This document shows positions 42,418 to 51,676 of a stretch of DNA of 64,000 nucleotides, in pieces. The stretch is taken from positions 1 to 64,000 of the forward strand of contig CAPOZU010000003.1 in assembly GCA_948676835.1 (NCBI GenBank), in the 5' to 3' direction. The notes under the pieces are model-generated. The model had not been told where the DNA came from and searched no databases. It saw only the letters and a program-made list of their open reading frames with translations. The stretch is from an uncultured Clostridia bacterium. Its GTDB lineage: Bacteria > Bacillota > Clostridia > TANB77 > CAG-508. A program made the position numbers and the translations under genes. Within the stretch, counting starts at the first letter, position 1, and every line of letters starts with the position of its first letter.

Positions 42418-43686
42418 TTATTCCCCTTTTCCTTCTTTTAACATATTATCTATTGCCATCATTATTCCTATTTTTCCATACTCATAAGTTAAACCACCTT
42501 GCATATATGCAGTATATGGTTCACATAATGGTCCATCACAGCTTAATTCTATTGTTGCTCCTGGAGTAAAACTGCCTCCTGCCATAATTTCTTTATGAGG
42601 ATATCCTGGCATATCATCTGGTACTGGAGTAACATATGATTCAATTGGAGAACCCTTTTGAACTCCTTGACAGAATTTAATCAGTTTTTCTTCTGTTTTT
42701 AATTCAATTGTTTGAATTATATCTGTTCTTTTTTCATTATACTTTGGACTTATCCCTTCAAATCCAAATTTTTCTAGCATTCTACTTGCAAATGTCATTG
42801 TTTTTAATACTGATTTTACAACAGAAGGAGCCATAAATATTCCTTTATAATATGATAATAATTGGTTAAAATTTGCTCCTAAGTCTTTTCCAACACATGG
42901 TGCTGTTAATCTTTCTGCAACTTGATGAATTAAATCTTTTCTTCCTACTACATATCCTCCACTTGTTGCTATACCTGCTCCTAAATTTTTCATTAAAGAA
43001 CTTATAAATATATCAGCTCCAACTTCTGTTGGTTCTTTATCCTCAACAAATTCTCCATAGCAATTATCTACCATAACAATTATGTTTTTATTGATTGCCT
43101 TTACTTTAGATATTACTTTTTCAATTTTATCCATAGTTAAACTTTTTCTTTGAGAATAACCTCTTGAACGTTGTATTTCAATTAATTTGATATTTCCTTC
43201 TTTCACTCTTTCTTCTATCTTTTCATAATCAAAATCATTATTTACAAGTTCTATTTGCTCATATTTAATTCCATGTTTTATTAATGAATTTTCACTATCT
43301 CCTGAAAGACCTATTACACTTTTTAGTGTATCATATGGTTCACCTGAAATACTTATCATTGTATCTCCATATTTTAATAAACCGAATAATGAAATTGTTA
43401 AAGCATGTGTTCCAGACATTATTTGTGGTCTAACTATAGCATCTTCTGCTCCAAAAATTTGTGCATAAATTTTTTCTAGCTTTTCTCTACCTCCATCATA
43501 ATATCCATATCCAGTAATCTCATTAAAATCTGTTGTTGAAACTTTGTTATCTTGAAATGCTTTTAAAACTTTAATACTAGATCTCATACAATTTTCTTCA
43601 TATTCTTGGAAAATTGCTTCTAGTTCTTTTTCAACATCATTTGCAACTTCTAGTACTTCATTACTTATTCCAAATTCTTTATACAT
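42418..43686 (-). CDS. PLP-dependent methionine gamma-lyase-like protein (YnbB type)
   Basis: Fold type I PLP enzyme of the group named aluminum-resistance or methionine gamma-lyase family. I start at MYKEFG because GGGGGAT lies 4 nt upstream; the other start adds four residues. The Schiff-base lysine lies in SSLMKNLGAGIATSGGYVVG, the PLP phosphate region is MSGTHALTISLFGLL, and the family-typical MAGGSFTPGATIELSCDGP is near the C-terminus. The length of about 422 aa is normal. In Bacillus the homolog is next to glnR; here it is paired with a transporter gene. Confidence 0.85.
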   Translation of the reverse strand: MYKEFGISNEVLEVANDVEKELEAIFQEYEENCMRSSIKVLKAFQDNKVSTTDFNEITGYGYYDGGREKLEKIYAQIFGAEDAIVRPQIMSGTHALTISLFGLLKYGDTMISISGEPYDTLKSVIGLSGDSENSLIKHGIKYEQIELVNNDFDYEKIEERVKEGNIKLIEIQRSRGYSQRKSLTMDKIEKVISKVKAINKNIIVMVDNCYGEFVEDKEPTEVGADIFISSLMKNLGAGIATSGGYVVGRKDLIHQVAERLTAPCVGKDLGANFNQLLSYYKGIFMAPSVVKSVLKTMTFASRMLEKFGFEGISPKYNEKRTDIIQTIELKTEEKLIKFCQGVQKGSPIESYVTPVPDDMPGYPHKEIMAGGSFTPGATIELSCDGPLCEPYTAYMQGGLTYEYGKIGIMMAIDNMLKEGKGE

Positions 43687-43758
43687 TTTATCCCCCATAC
43701 ATATATAATTTTTCCTAAAATATTATAAATTATTTAGTATATTATGTCAAACAAAAAA

Positions 43759-43785
43759 AGCCACAATTAAAACTTTATTGTGGCT
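43759..43785 (-). terminator. Terminator after the cyclophilin gene
   Basis: AGCCACAAT (43759-43767) pairs with ATTGTGGCT (43777-43785) with a 9-nt loop; a T7 tract follows on the minus strand. It lies 8 bp after the cyclophilin stop. Confidence 0.85.
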
Positions 43786-43793
43786 CTTTTACC

Positions 43794-44585
43794 TTATTCA
43801 CTATAAGTTGAAACTTCAATACTTTCTATAATAACATCTTCTACTGGTACACTTTCTTCTCCTGTACTTGACATTGTTTTTTTAACTTTTGTTATTGCAT
43901 CTACAACTTCAATTCCTTCATATACTTGTCCAAAAACTGTATAGTTCATATATAAACTCATATACCCGCCATAGTTTTTATACTGTTCAAGTAATCCTTC
44001 TGGATATCCTCCCATTTTCATATAATCTTCCATAATCTGATCATAATTTGCCTGAACTATAAAGAATTGGCTACCTATACTATTAGGTAAACTTGACATT
44101 GCCATACATAAAGCGCCTCTATAAGGAACTAAGCTTTCATCTAATTCAGTTCCAAATCCAGTTCCCCAAATGCTTTCTCCTCCAGAACCATTTCCTTCGG
44201 GATCTCCACCTTGAATCATAAATTCTTCCATAACTCTATGGAATGTTAAACCATTATAATATCCATTCTTTGCATGAGTTACAAAGTTTTCTACAGCTTT
44301 TGGAGCTATATCTGAAAAGAATCTAACTTTTATATCTCCAAATTTTTTAACATGTAATATAGCAACTGTATCTCCTTGATTTGGCTTTTGCATTTGTTTT
44401 TCTGCATTTGCTTTATAATCTATATTTTTTTCTTCATTTTTTGAAGTATTTGTACTTGTATTTGTAGTTTTGCTTGATTTAGGTATGTTTACTTTATTAT
44501 TTTTTTCATCACTGCATCCTGAAAAGCAAAATAAAACCAATGTTAGCATTAATGCTAACACTAAAAAATTAACTATTTTTTTCAT
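43794..44585 (-). CDS. Cyclophilin-type peptidyl-prolyl isomerase lipoprotein
   Basis: This 263-aa protein has a lipoprotein signal (LVLFCFSGC, lipidated Cys at about residue 24), a Ser/Thr/Asn-rich linker, and a cyclophilin domain from about residue 70 to 258. Family motifs are AVENFVTHAKNGYYNGLTFHRVMEEFMIQGGDPEGNGSGG and IGSQFFIVQAN; the catalytic Arg lies in FHRV. It is likely a surface foldase for secreted proteins. It lies 16 bp after a small lipoprotein gene. Confidence 0.92.
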   Translation of the reverse strand: MKKIVNFLVLALMLTLVLFCFSGCSDEKNNKVNIPKSSKTTNTSTNTSKNEEKNIDYKANAEKQMQKPNQGDTVAILHVKKFGDIKVRFFSDIAPKAVENFVTHAKNGYYNGLTFHRVMEEFMIQGGDPEGNGSGGESIWGTGFGTELDESLVPYRGALCMAMSSLPNSIGSQFFIVQANYDQIMEDYMKMGGYPEGLLEQYKNYGGYMSLYMNYTVFGQVYEGIEVVDAITKVKKTMSSTGEESVPVEDVIIESIEVSTYSE

Positions 44586-44601
44586 AAAAACTCTCCTGTA
44601 A

Positions 44602-44811
44602 TTAATTTTGTTCTTTATCTGTATTGAATAATCTACTTAATCTTTCTTTTATCCAATCTAAAATATTATCAACTTTTTCTGTTGTATCTCCATCTACAGA
44701 TGCTGTAACACTGTTATCTGTAGTTTCAATTTCAAGTTTACAACCAGAAAAAATAAATAAAGATGAAAATAAAACTATTATTATAAAAATTGTTAAAACT
44801 AAATTTTTCAT
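44602..44811 (-). CDS. Small lipoprotein, unrecognised
   Basis: A 69-aa protein with a lipobox (FIFSGC, Cys at about residue 24) and a short acidic tail with a predicted helix (KVDNILDWIKERLSRLF). GGAGGAG precedes the ATG. It is co-oriented with and probably co-transcribed with the cyclophilin lipoprotein gene 16 bp downstream. Confidence 0.7.
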   Translation of the reverse strand: MKNLVLTIFIIIVLFSSLFIFSGCKLEIETTDNSVTASVDGDTTEKVDNILDWIKERLSRLFNTDKEQN

Positions 44812-44894
44812 ATATTTCTCCTCCTAATTATTTAATTAATAGGAAGTCTTTTTGACTTTTCTACCGTATATAATAATTATACTATATTTTTAAA

Positions 44895-45395
44895 TTAGTT
44901 GTCAAAATAATTACTAATTTCTTGCAAGTTAGAAAACTCACATTGTCTTTCAACATCATATGCAACAATAGCAACCGAGTTCGAAAGATTTAGCGAACGT
45001 AATCCTTCTCTCATTGGGATTCTAATAGTTTTATCCAAATATTTTTGTAAAATATCTTCTGGCAATCCTTTTGTTTCTTTTCCAAATAATAAAAACACTT
45101 CATCAAAACTGCTATACTTTGGTTCTGAATATACATGTTTTCCTTTTGTTGTTACAAAAAACATATTTGTTTCTTCTGGTTTATATTTTTCTAAAAATTT
45201 TGAGAAACTAATATGTTCTTCTATATCTAATTTATCCCAATAATCTAATCCTGCTCTCTTTACTTGTTTTTCTGAAATAGAAAATCCAAGTGGGTATACC
45301 AAATGAAGTTTTGCACCAAGAGCAGCACATGTTCTAGCAATATTTCCAGTGTTTTGTGGTATTTCAGGTTCAACTAATACAATATTTAATTTCAT
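44895..45395 (-). CDS. trmL: tRNA (cytidine/uridine-34-2'-O)-methyltransferase
   Basis: SPOUT methyltransferase that modifies the wobble base of tRNA-Leu. The 166-aa protein shows the family motifs: N-terminal LVEPEIPQNTGNIARTCAALGAKLHLVYP, central LLFGKETKGLP, and C-terminal IPMREGLRSLNLSNSVAIVAYDVERQ with the knot. The length is typical. It is divergent from the next gene, with a 148-bp intergenic region. Confidence 0.94.
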   Translation of the reverse strand: MKLNIVLVEPEIPQNTGNIARTCAALGAKLHLVYPLGFSISEKQVKRAGLDYWDKLDIEEHISFSKFLEKYKPEETNMFFVTTKGKHVYSEPKYSSFDEVFLLFGKETKGLPEDILQKYLDKTIRIPMREGLRSLNLSNSVAIVAYDVERQCEFSNLQEISNYFDN

Positions 45396-45543
45396 ATATA
45401 TACCTTCTTTTAATAAAATTTGATTTATTATAACACATAATTTATTTATAATCTACAAAAAATATATTGAAAAAATTTTTTATTATTGATAATATATTTT
45501 ATGATAGATATTTTTCTATATTATACTAAGGATGGTGAATTTA

Positions 45544-45921
45544 ATGAAAGTTGTTTTTCCTTGTGAAGGAGCTATTGTTCTTATGAAACAAGATTTAGAC
45601 ATTTTAAAAGCATTCTATAATACTTCTCTTTTACAATCAAAAATGTTAGAAGTATATAGGCAATCAGATACATTAATTCAAGTCGGAAATTTTAACTATA
45701 TTCCACAAAAGAATTACGTCGTTCTTCACAAAGCACATCTTTTAAGTATTGAAAAAATGAGAAAAATATTAGGAATTTATAATGAGAAAAATGAGCCTCT
45801 TAAACAAAAATCAGAAGAAGTTTCAAAAGTTGAACCTGAAGTTAATCATAATCATGATAAAATTTCAGATACAGATTTGTTATCAAATCCTTTTTTTCAA
45901 ACTTTAAAACCTATAAATTAG
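45544..45921 (+). CDS. Small cytoplasmic protein, unrecognised
   Basis: I do not recognise this protein. I start at ATG 45544, with AAGGATGGTG upstream, rather than the ATG 12 nt earlier, which sits directly on AAGG; this gives 125 aa. The N-terminal ~80 residues (MKVVFPCEGAIVLMKQDLD, LIQVGNFNYIPQKNYVVLHKAHLL) look like a small beta-rich domain. A charged, low-complexity C-terminal part follows. It lies 16 bp upstream of the 91-aa gene. Confidence 0.6.
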   Translation: MKVVFPCEGAIVLMKQDLDILKAFYNTSLLQSKMLEVYRQSDTLIQVGNFNYIPQKNYVVLHKAHLLSIEKMRKILGIYNEKNEPLKQKSEEVSKVEPEVNHNHDKISDTDLLSNPFFQTLKPIN

Positions 45922-45937
45922 TAATGGAGAAAATGTT

Positions 45938-46213
45938 ATGAAACAACCAAAAATTGTAAATTCAAAAGGCGAAAAAATTGATATGGACTTAATATTTTCA
46001 TTTACTTGTAAAGAAAATGGAAAAAATTATGTTGCTATAAATAATAATGATGAAATTTTTGAACAGAACAGTAGATATGCAAATCTTGATATTCTAGAAA
46101 TTGTAAAAGTAACAACAAAAGCAATATATGTTACAGATATTCCTACTGAAGATTGGGAGGCTGTAAAAAAAGCTCTTCAGTATAATGTTTTTTCAAAAAT
46201 GGGAGGATGCTGA
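45938..46213 (+). CDS. Small protein, possibly DUF1292-like
   Basis: A 91-aa protein. The core DLIFSFTCKENGKNYVAINNNDEIF has the spacing of a DUF1292 strand-turn-strand (compare the gene at 35660), but I cannot confirm the family by eye. The C-terminus ends VFSKMGGC. GGAG precedes the ATG. Its stop codon lies inside stem 1 of the double-hairpin repeat copy B, so the element is joined to the mRNA 3' end. Confidence 0.6.
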   Translation: MKQPKIVNSKGEKIDMDLIFSFTCKENGKNYVAINNNDEIFEQNSRYANLDILEIVKVTTKAIYVTDIPTEDWEAVKKALQYNVFSKMGGC

Positions 46214-46273
46214 TGCTGTTAAAGTTTACTTGTTACAGCATCAGTAAGTAAATATTCGTTAGAATATTTACTT
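46210..46273. repeat. Double-hairpin repeat, copy B
   Basis: Stem 1 is a perfect 9-bp helix (46210-46218 with 46236-46244) around the 17-nt loop at 46219-46235, which is identical to copy A in reverse complement. After one nucleotide, stem 2 (46246-46256 with 46263-46273, 11 bp, 6-nt loop) follows. Relative to copy A, pairs 3 and 6 of stem 1 are exchanged on both sides (T-A to G-C, C-G to G-C). A separate terminator follows at 46297-46328. Confidence 0.7.
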
Positions 46274-46296
46274 TCCGATTCAAATTTTATAAAAGC

Positions 46297-46328
46297 AAAA
46301 GTAGATTCATGTGAACGAATCTACTTTT
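46297..46328. terminator. Bidirectional terminator between maf and the 91-aa gene
   Basis: AAAAGTAGATTC (46297-46308) pairs with GAATCTACTTTT (46317-46328), 12 bp with an 8-nt loop. U-rich tails are present on both strands, and convergent genes lie on both sides. Confidence 0.85.
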
Positions 46329-46333
46329 ATTTT

Positions 46334-46918
46334 TTATAAAATTTCATTTTCTTTTAATATACTATACACTCTGTCTATTGGTAATCCAACAACACTCATG
46401 TAATTTCCTCTAATTCTACTAATATATTTTGCAAAACAACTTTGTATAGCATACGCTCCTGCTTTATCATAAGGTTCCTCTGTTTCTACATATTCTATAA
46501 TTTCTCTATCAGATATTGGATCAACTGTTATTTCTGTTTTTACTACCTCTTTATATTCTTGATATTTACCTTGGTTTTCTATTAATATTGCTAAACTTGT
46601 GTATACATAATGAACATCATTTTGTAATTCTTTTAGCATTTTTATTGCTTCTTTTCTATCTTTTGGTTTCCCAAATATTTTATTATTTTTAACAACTATT
46701 GTGTCTGAACCAATAATAGCTCTATCTCCTTGTGTATTATTAAACACATCTAATGCTTTTCCATAAGCTAATTCTTTTGATTGTTCTTCCAAATTTAATC
46801 CATCTTCTAATTTTTCTTCATAATTACTAGGTATTATTTCAAAATCAATTTGTGCAAGTTCAAGAATTGCAGCTCTTCTTTGTGACTGTGATGCTAATAT
46901 TATTTTCATATTTTTCAT
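46334..46918 (-). CDS. maf: Maf family nucleotide pyrophosphatase
   Basis: Maf-type nucleoside triphosphate pyrophosphatase that removes modified nucleotides such as dTTP/UTP analogues. The 194-aa protein has the N-terminal ILASQSQRRAAILE (canonical S-x-S-P-R-R reads SQSQRR here), IIGSDTIV with the catalytic Asp, and the C-terminal EPYDKAGAYAIQ. The gene starts after AAGGAAATG-type spacing. In Bacillus, maf lies near radC and the mre genes; these are not in the window. Confidence 0.92.
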   Translation of the reverse strand: MKNMKIILASQSQRRAAILELAQIDFEIIPSNYEEKLEDGLNLEEQSKELAYGKALDVFNNTQGDRAIIGSDTIVVKNNKIFGKPKDRKEAIKMLKELQNDVHYVYTSLAILIENQGKYQEYKEVVKTEITVDPISDREIIEYVETEEPYDKAGAYAIQSCFAKYISRIRGNYMSVVGLPIDRVYSILKENEIL

Positions 46919-47164
46919 TTCCTTTTTTTAATTATATTTTATATGATAATTATATAATTTAAATTTTTTACTGTCAATTGTATTATAAGTAAAAAATCTT
47001 TTCTTATTCTATCAAGCATTACAGATTTTTTAAGAATTATTTTCATTTTTTTCTATTGAATTTTTTTATGTGTTATGTTAGAATTCACTATTGGAAATAT
47101 GAAATTATAAATAGAATAAAAATAATACTTATAGGTTAAAATTAAAGTATAAAAGGAGGATATT

Positions 47165-49399
47165 ATGAGATTTGAACAATGGAATAATTTCAAAAGTGGT
47201 TCTTGGGAAAATGAAGTAAATGTTAGAGACTTTATTCAAAAAAACTACACACCTTATGAGGGTAATTCATCTTTCTTAGCTGGAGCAACAGAAAAAACAA
47301 AAAAACTTTGGGATGAAGTATTAGAACTATACAAAAAAGAAAGAGAAGCTGGTGGTGTTTTAGATATTTCAGATGACGTTGCTTCAACAATTTCAAGCCA
47401 TGATGCAGGATATATTAATAAAGATTTAGAAGAAATAGTTGGTCTTCAAACAGAAGCGCCTTTAAAAAGAGCAATTATGCCAAATGGTGGTATAAGAATT
47501 GTTGAAAAATCATGTGCAGCATATAACAGAAAAGTATCTGATAAATTAGAAGATATTTATCATAATTATAGAAGAACACATAATGATGGTGTATTTACAG
47601 CATACACTCCTGAAATTAGAGCAGCTAGAAGCTCTCACTTAATTACAGGATTACCAGACGGATATGGTCGTGGAAGAATAATTGGTGATTATAGAAGAGT
47701 TGCTTTATATGGTGTTGATTTCTTAATTGAAGAAAAGAAAAAGGATTTTGCAAGACTTATTAATGCTAGTATTTCAGAAGAAATTATTAGAGAAAGAGAA
47801 GAACACAATGACCAAATTTTAGCATTAGAAGAATTAAAAGTAATGGCTCAGAAATATGGTTTTGATATATCAAGACCTGCAAGTAATGCAAAAGAAGCTG
47901 TTCAATGGACATATTTCGGATATCTAGGAGCTATAAAAGAACAAAATGGTGCTGCAATGAGTTTAGGTAGAACTGCAACATTTTTAGATATATATTTTGA
48001 AAGAGATATAAAAAATGGTGTATTAACAGAAGCAGATGCTCAAGAAATTATGGACCACTTCGTTATGAAATTAAGAATGGTTAGATTTTTAAGAACTCCT
48101 GAATATGATGAACTTTTCAGTGGAGATCCTGTTTGGGTTACTGAAAGTATTGGTGGTATGGGAATTGATGGTAGAACATTAGTTACAAAAAATTCTTTTA
48201 GAGTACTACACACATTAGAAACATTAGGTCCAGCTCCAGAGCCAAACTTAACTGTTTTATGGTCTACAAGATTACCAAAAGGATTTAAAGATTATTGTTC
48301 AGGTCTTTCTATAAAAACAAGTTCAATCCAATATGAAAATGATGATTTAATGAGAGAATATTGGGGCGATGATTATGGAATAGCTTGTTGTGTATCTGCA
48401 ATGAGAATTGGTAAACAAATGCAATTCTTTGGAGCTAGAGCAAATTTAGCAAAAACATTATTATATGCTATTAATGGTGGTAGAGACGAAAAGTCTGGAA
48501 AACAAGTTACAGATAAAATGCAACCAGTTACTTCTGAATATTTAGATTTTGACGAAGTTTGGGAAAAATTTGATAAAATGTGTGATTGGGTTGCTAGGGT
48601 TTATATAAATGCTTTAAACATAATCCACTATATGCATGATAAATATGCATATGAAAAATTAGAAATGGCATTACATGATAGAGAAATTTTAAGAACTATG
48701 GCTTGTGGTATTGCAGGTTTATCTATTGTTGCGGATTCTTTCTCTGCAATGAAATATGCAAAAGTAAAAGTTATTAGAGATGAGACTGGTTTAGCAGTTG
48801 ATTATCAAGTAGAAGGAGACTTCCCTAAATATGGTAATGATGATGATAGAGTTGATAATATAGCAGTTGATATCGTAAAAATGTTTATGAATAAATTGAA
48901 ACAACAACCAACATACAGAAATTCAAAACAAACAATGTCTATACTAACAATCACATCAAATGTCGTTTATGGTAAAGCAACAGGAAAAACTCCTGATGGT
49001 AGAGAATCAGGTGCTCCATTTGGACCTGGTGCAAACCCAATTCATGGTAGAGATACTCATGGTGCTTTAGCTGTATTAAATACAATGACTAAATTACCTT
49101 ACAAATATGCAGAAGATGGTATATCTTATACTTTTGCTGTAGTTCCTAGTGCTTTAGGACATGATGAAAAAACTAGAGTTGCCAATTTAACATCTTTACT
49201 TGATGGATATTTTGCAAAATTTAGTCATCATATAAATGTAAATGTATTTGATAGAGCTTTACTTGAAGATGCTATGGAACATCCAGAAAAATATCCTCAA
49301 CTTACAATAAGAGTTTCAGGATATGCAGTTAACTTTGTAAAATTAACTAGAGAACAACAATTAGATGTTATAAATAGAACAATTCATGAAAGAATTTAA
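47165..49399 (+). CDS. pflB: Formate C-acetyltransferase (pyruvate formate-lyase)
   Basis: Anaerobic conversion of pyruvate and CoA to acetyl-CoA and formate through a glycyl radical. The 744-aa protein has the catalytic pair C408-C409 (GIACCVSAM) and the radical site G719 in RVSGYAV, 25 residues from the C-terminus as in the Escherichia coli enzyme. AGGAGG lies 6 nt before the ATG. The activase gene follows after a hairpin. The codon bias is strong, suggesting high expression. Confidence 0.98.
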   Translation: MRFEQWNNFKSGSWENEVNVRDFIQKNYTPYEGNSSFLAGATEKTKKLWDEVLELYKKEREAGGVLDISDDVASTISSHDAGYINKDLEEIVGLQTEAPLKRAIMPNGGIRIVEKSCAAYNRKVSDKLEDIYHNYRRTHNDGVFTAYTPEIRAARSSHLITGLPDGYGRGRIIGDYRRVALYGVDFLIEEKKKDFARLINASISEEIIREREEHNDQILALEELKVMAQKYGFDISRPASNAKEAVQWTYFGYLGAIKEQNGAAMSLGRTATFLDIYFERDIKNGVLTEADAQEIMDHFVMKLRMVRFLRTPEYDELFSGDPVWVTESIGGMGIDGRTLVTKNSFRVLHTLETLGPAPEPNLTVLWSTRLPKGFKDYCSGLSIKTSSIQYENDDLMREYWGDDYGIACCVSAMRIGKQMQFFGARANLAKTLLYAINGGRDEKSGKQVTDKMQPVTSEYLDFDEVWEKFDKMCDWVARVYINALNIIHYMHDKYAYEKLEMALHDREILRTMACGIAGLSIVADSFSAMKYAKVKVIRDETGLAVDYQVEGDFPKYGNDDDRVDNIAVDIVKMFMNKLKQQPTYRNSKQTMSILTITSNVVYGKATGKTPDGRESGAPFGPGANPIHGRDTHGALAVLNTMTKLPYKYAEDGISYTFAVVPSALGHDEKTRVANLTSLLDGYFAKFSHHINVNVFDRALLEDAMEHPEKYPQLTIRVSGYAVNFVKLTREQQLDVINRTIHERI

Positions 49400-49407
49400 T
49401 TTAATTT

Positions 49408-49428
49408 GGGAAGCTCTTATGGCTTCCC
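49408..49428 (+). terminator. Terminator or attenuator between pflB and pflA
   Basis: GGGAAGC (49408-49414) pairs with GCTTCCC (49422-49428), followed by T6. It lies 8 bp after the pflB stop and 56 bp before pflA, so it may cap most transcripts and lower pflA relative to pflB. Confidence 0.8.
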
Positions 49429-49483
49429 TTTTTTATGATTTTAATGTATAATATAAACTGAAATAAAAATATGGAGAAAAACT

Positions 49484-50194
49484 ATGATAGGTAATATACA
49501 CTCAATTGAATCTTTTGGAACTGTCGATGGTCCAGGTATAAGATTCGTAATATTTATGCAAGGGTGCACTTTAAAATGTAAATATTGTCACAATAGAGAT
49601 ACTTGGAAATTAAATTCTGGAAACAGAATGTCCATAGATGAATTAATTAAAGAAATACTAAATTATAAAACTTATATAGATAATTCAGGTGGAGGAGTTA
49701 CTGTTTCTGGTGGAGAACCGCTTTTGCAAGCAGAATTTGTTACAGAACTTTTTAAAAAATTAAAAGAACTAGGTATTCATACAGCTCTTGATACTGCTGG
49801 TAGTATTCCTCTATCTCCCACAATAAAAGAATTATTAAAATATACTGATTTAGTTTTATTAGATATCAAACATATTGATGACGAAAAATCAAAAAATTTA
49901 ACTGGTTTTTCAAACAAAAATAATTTAGAATTTGCAAAATATTTAAATAATGTAAATATTCCTGTATGGATTAGACAAGTTTTAGTTCCTGGATACACAG
50001 ACGATAAATTTGATTTACAAAAATTAAAATCATTTATTGATACATTATCAAATGTAGAAAAAGTAGAAATATTGCCATACCATAATCTTGGTAAATTTAA
50101 GTGGCAAGAACTTGGAGATAAATATGAACTTGAAAATGTTGTCCCTCCTACTTTTGAAGAAATAAAAAAGGCAGAACAAATTTTAGGAATATAA
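49484..50194 (+). CDS. pflA: Pyruvate formate-lyase activating enzyme
   Basis: Radical SAM enzyme that makes the glycyl radical on PflB. The 236-aa protein has the CxxxCxxC cluster at C28, C32 and C35 (GCTLKCKYCHNRDTW), GGGVTVSGGEPLLQ for SAM binding, and the family C-terminal LPYHNLGKFKWQELG. It follows pflB on the same strand. Confidence 0.97.
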   Translation: MIGNIHSIESFGTVDGPGIRFVIFMQGCTLKCKYCHNRDTWKLNSGNRMSIDELIKEILNYKTYIDNSGGGVTVSGGEPLLQAEFVTELFKKLKELGIHTALDTAGSIPLSPTIKELLKYTDLVLLDIKHIDDEKSKNLTGFSNKNNLEFAKYLNNVNIPVWIRQVLVPGYTDDKFDLQKLKSFIDTLSNVEKVEILPYHNLGKFKWQELGDKYELENVVPPTFEEIKKAEQILGI

Positions 50195-50200
50195 TTTTAA

Positions 50201-50220
50201 GAAGTAGATTTCTCTACTTC
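50201..50220 (+). terminator. Terminator after pflA
   Basis: GAAGTAGA (50201-50208) pairs with TCTACTTC (50213-50220) with a 4-nt loop and a T6 tract, 6 bp after the pflA stop. Confidence 0.88.
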
Positions 50221-50258
50221 TTTTTTAGTATTATAAAATTATAACTATTATCTCTTTT

Positions 50259-51629
50259 TTAAAATCCTGTTACAGGAAGTTTTTTTATATTATTTTTAAT
50301 TGTTGTATTATTTTGGGTAGTATCTTTATTTGTTAATGTAGTTTTGTTTTCTGTATTATCTTTATTTATTTTTGTATTACTATTTTCCACATTATATACA
50401 TTTTCTGTGGATTTTGAACTTACTTCTACATTCTCAAATTTTTTATTTATTTCAGTTTTATCTTTTAGAGAATTGTTTACAATAACTTCAAACTCCTCAT
50501 TGAAATCTAAATTAATTTCAATTAAATCTGTATATAGATTATATCCATCTAATGTTTCAATCTCAGAAATATAATATTTTCCTGGTAGCATATTTTCTAA
50601 TAAAATTTTACCATTTTCATCTGTTATTAAATTTTCAATTAAAACATTCTTATTCTCATCTAGTAAATTGAATTTTACATTTTCCAGTCTTTTTTCTGTT
50701 CCATATTCTTTCTTTATTATTGTTAATTTAGTAAGATTTTTTAAATAATTCTCTGAGTAACTACAAGTTGCATCTTCATACATAAATCCTGTTATAGCAT
50801 AGTTTTGTGTTCCTGCAATTGTTGTCTTACCATATAATACTGGTTTTGTTTTTATATTAGCTTTTACATCTAACTTAAATTTTCCATTTTGATTTAATTC
50901 TTTTATTGGAATTGTTATTTTGAATTTTTCACCAATTGTAAAACTATTTTTTTCATTATTTTTTAAATCTGTTAATTTAAAACCATTTGGTAAATCTCCA
51001 GTTACATTAATAGAATATTCACCTTCAGTTACTTTAGAATTTAAAGAATATATTTTACTTACATATTCCTTAGAATCTATATTCCATACCTCACTATCTG
51101 CTACAACAGAAATTTGATTATTATCTGGTGTTTCAGTAGATTTCCTTGCAGCCTCTACAATTTTAAGTAAAGCTTGATATGTTCTTCTTCCAGCTTCTGT
51201 ATTTACTGGAGCATAATAACTAGGATCCATATTATAATATATTGTATAAATAGCAAATTTAGTTGCCGAAAACGCTTCATGTTTATTTGCAACTCCTAAT
51301 TCTGATATACTCTTATATGGATATCCATTTATAATTGCTCTCCATAATTTCACATCCTTAAATTTAGTAGATACATCTACTGCATAATTACCTATTCCAC
51401 CTGTTCCAATCCCACTTAATTCTGGATCTATACAATAAGCAGGATATTCATTTCCATCTTTTTTATAAACAACATAATCTGTATGTTTAGGAGTTCCTTC
51501 ATGCTCTAAATAAATTTCACATGATCCTAATGATACTAAATCTTTTCTTCCAACTTCAAATGCAAAACAATTTGAAAACATACTAATTAAAGTAACTAAT
51601 ATAATGCTTGATATTATTATTTTTTTCAT
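50259..51629 (-). CDS. Thioester-type surface protein with truncated sorting signal
   Basis: A 456-aa secreted protein with signal peptide (1-23). The N-terminal domain resembles a Cys-Gln thioester domain: C66 in AYCIDPE is present, but the partner motif reads SATKFAIY, with Lys at 124 where Gln is expected. A SpaA/Cna-B-like beta domain follows at about 297-375 (KLTIIKKEYGTEKRLENVKFNLLDE, GKYYISEIETLDGY), then an Asn/Thr-rich stalk. It ends in KKLPVTGF and a stop, without the hydrophobic and basic tail that a sortase signal needs. The sortase gene lies 47 bp upstream in the same direction. Confidence 0.75.
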   Translation of the reverse strand: MKKIIISSIILVTLISMFSNCFAFEVGRKDLVSLGSCEIYLEHEGTPKHTDYVVYKKDGNEYPAYCIDPELSGIGTGGIGNYAVDVSTKFKDVKLWRAIINGYPYKSISELGVANKHEAFSATKFAIYTIYYNMDPSYYAPVNTEAGRRTYQALLKIVEAARKSTETPDNNQISVVADSEVWNIDSKEYVSKIYSLNSKVTEGEYSINVTGDLPNGFKLTDLKNNEKNSFTIGEKFKITIPIKELNQNGKFKLDVKANIKTKPVLYGKTTIAGTQNYAITGFMYEDATCSYSENYLKNLTKLTIIKKEYGTEKRLENVKFNLLDENKNVLIENLITDENGKILLENMLPGKYYISEIETLDGYNLYTDLIEINLDFNEEFEVIVNNSLKDKTEINKKFENVEVSSKSTENVYNVENSNTKINKDNTENKTTLTNKDTTQNNTTIKNNIKKLPVTGF

Positions 51630-51676
51630 TTATTTTATCCAAAGTAAATTACCTATGTAATTACTTTTTTCCTTTC

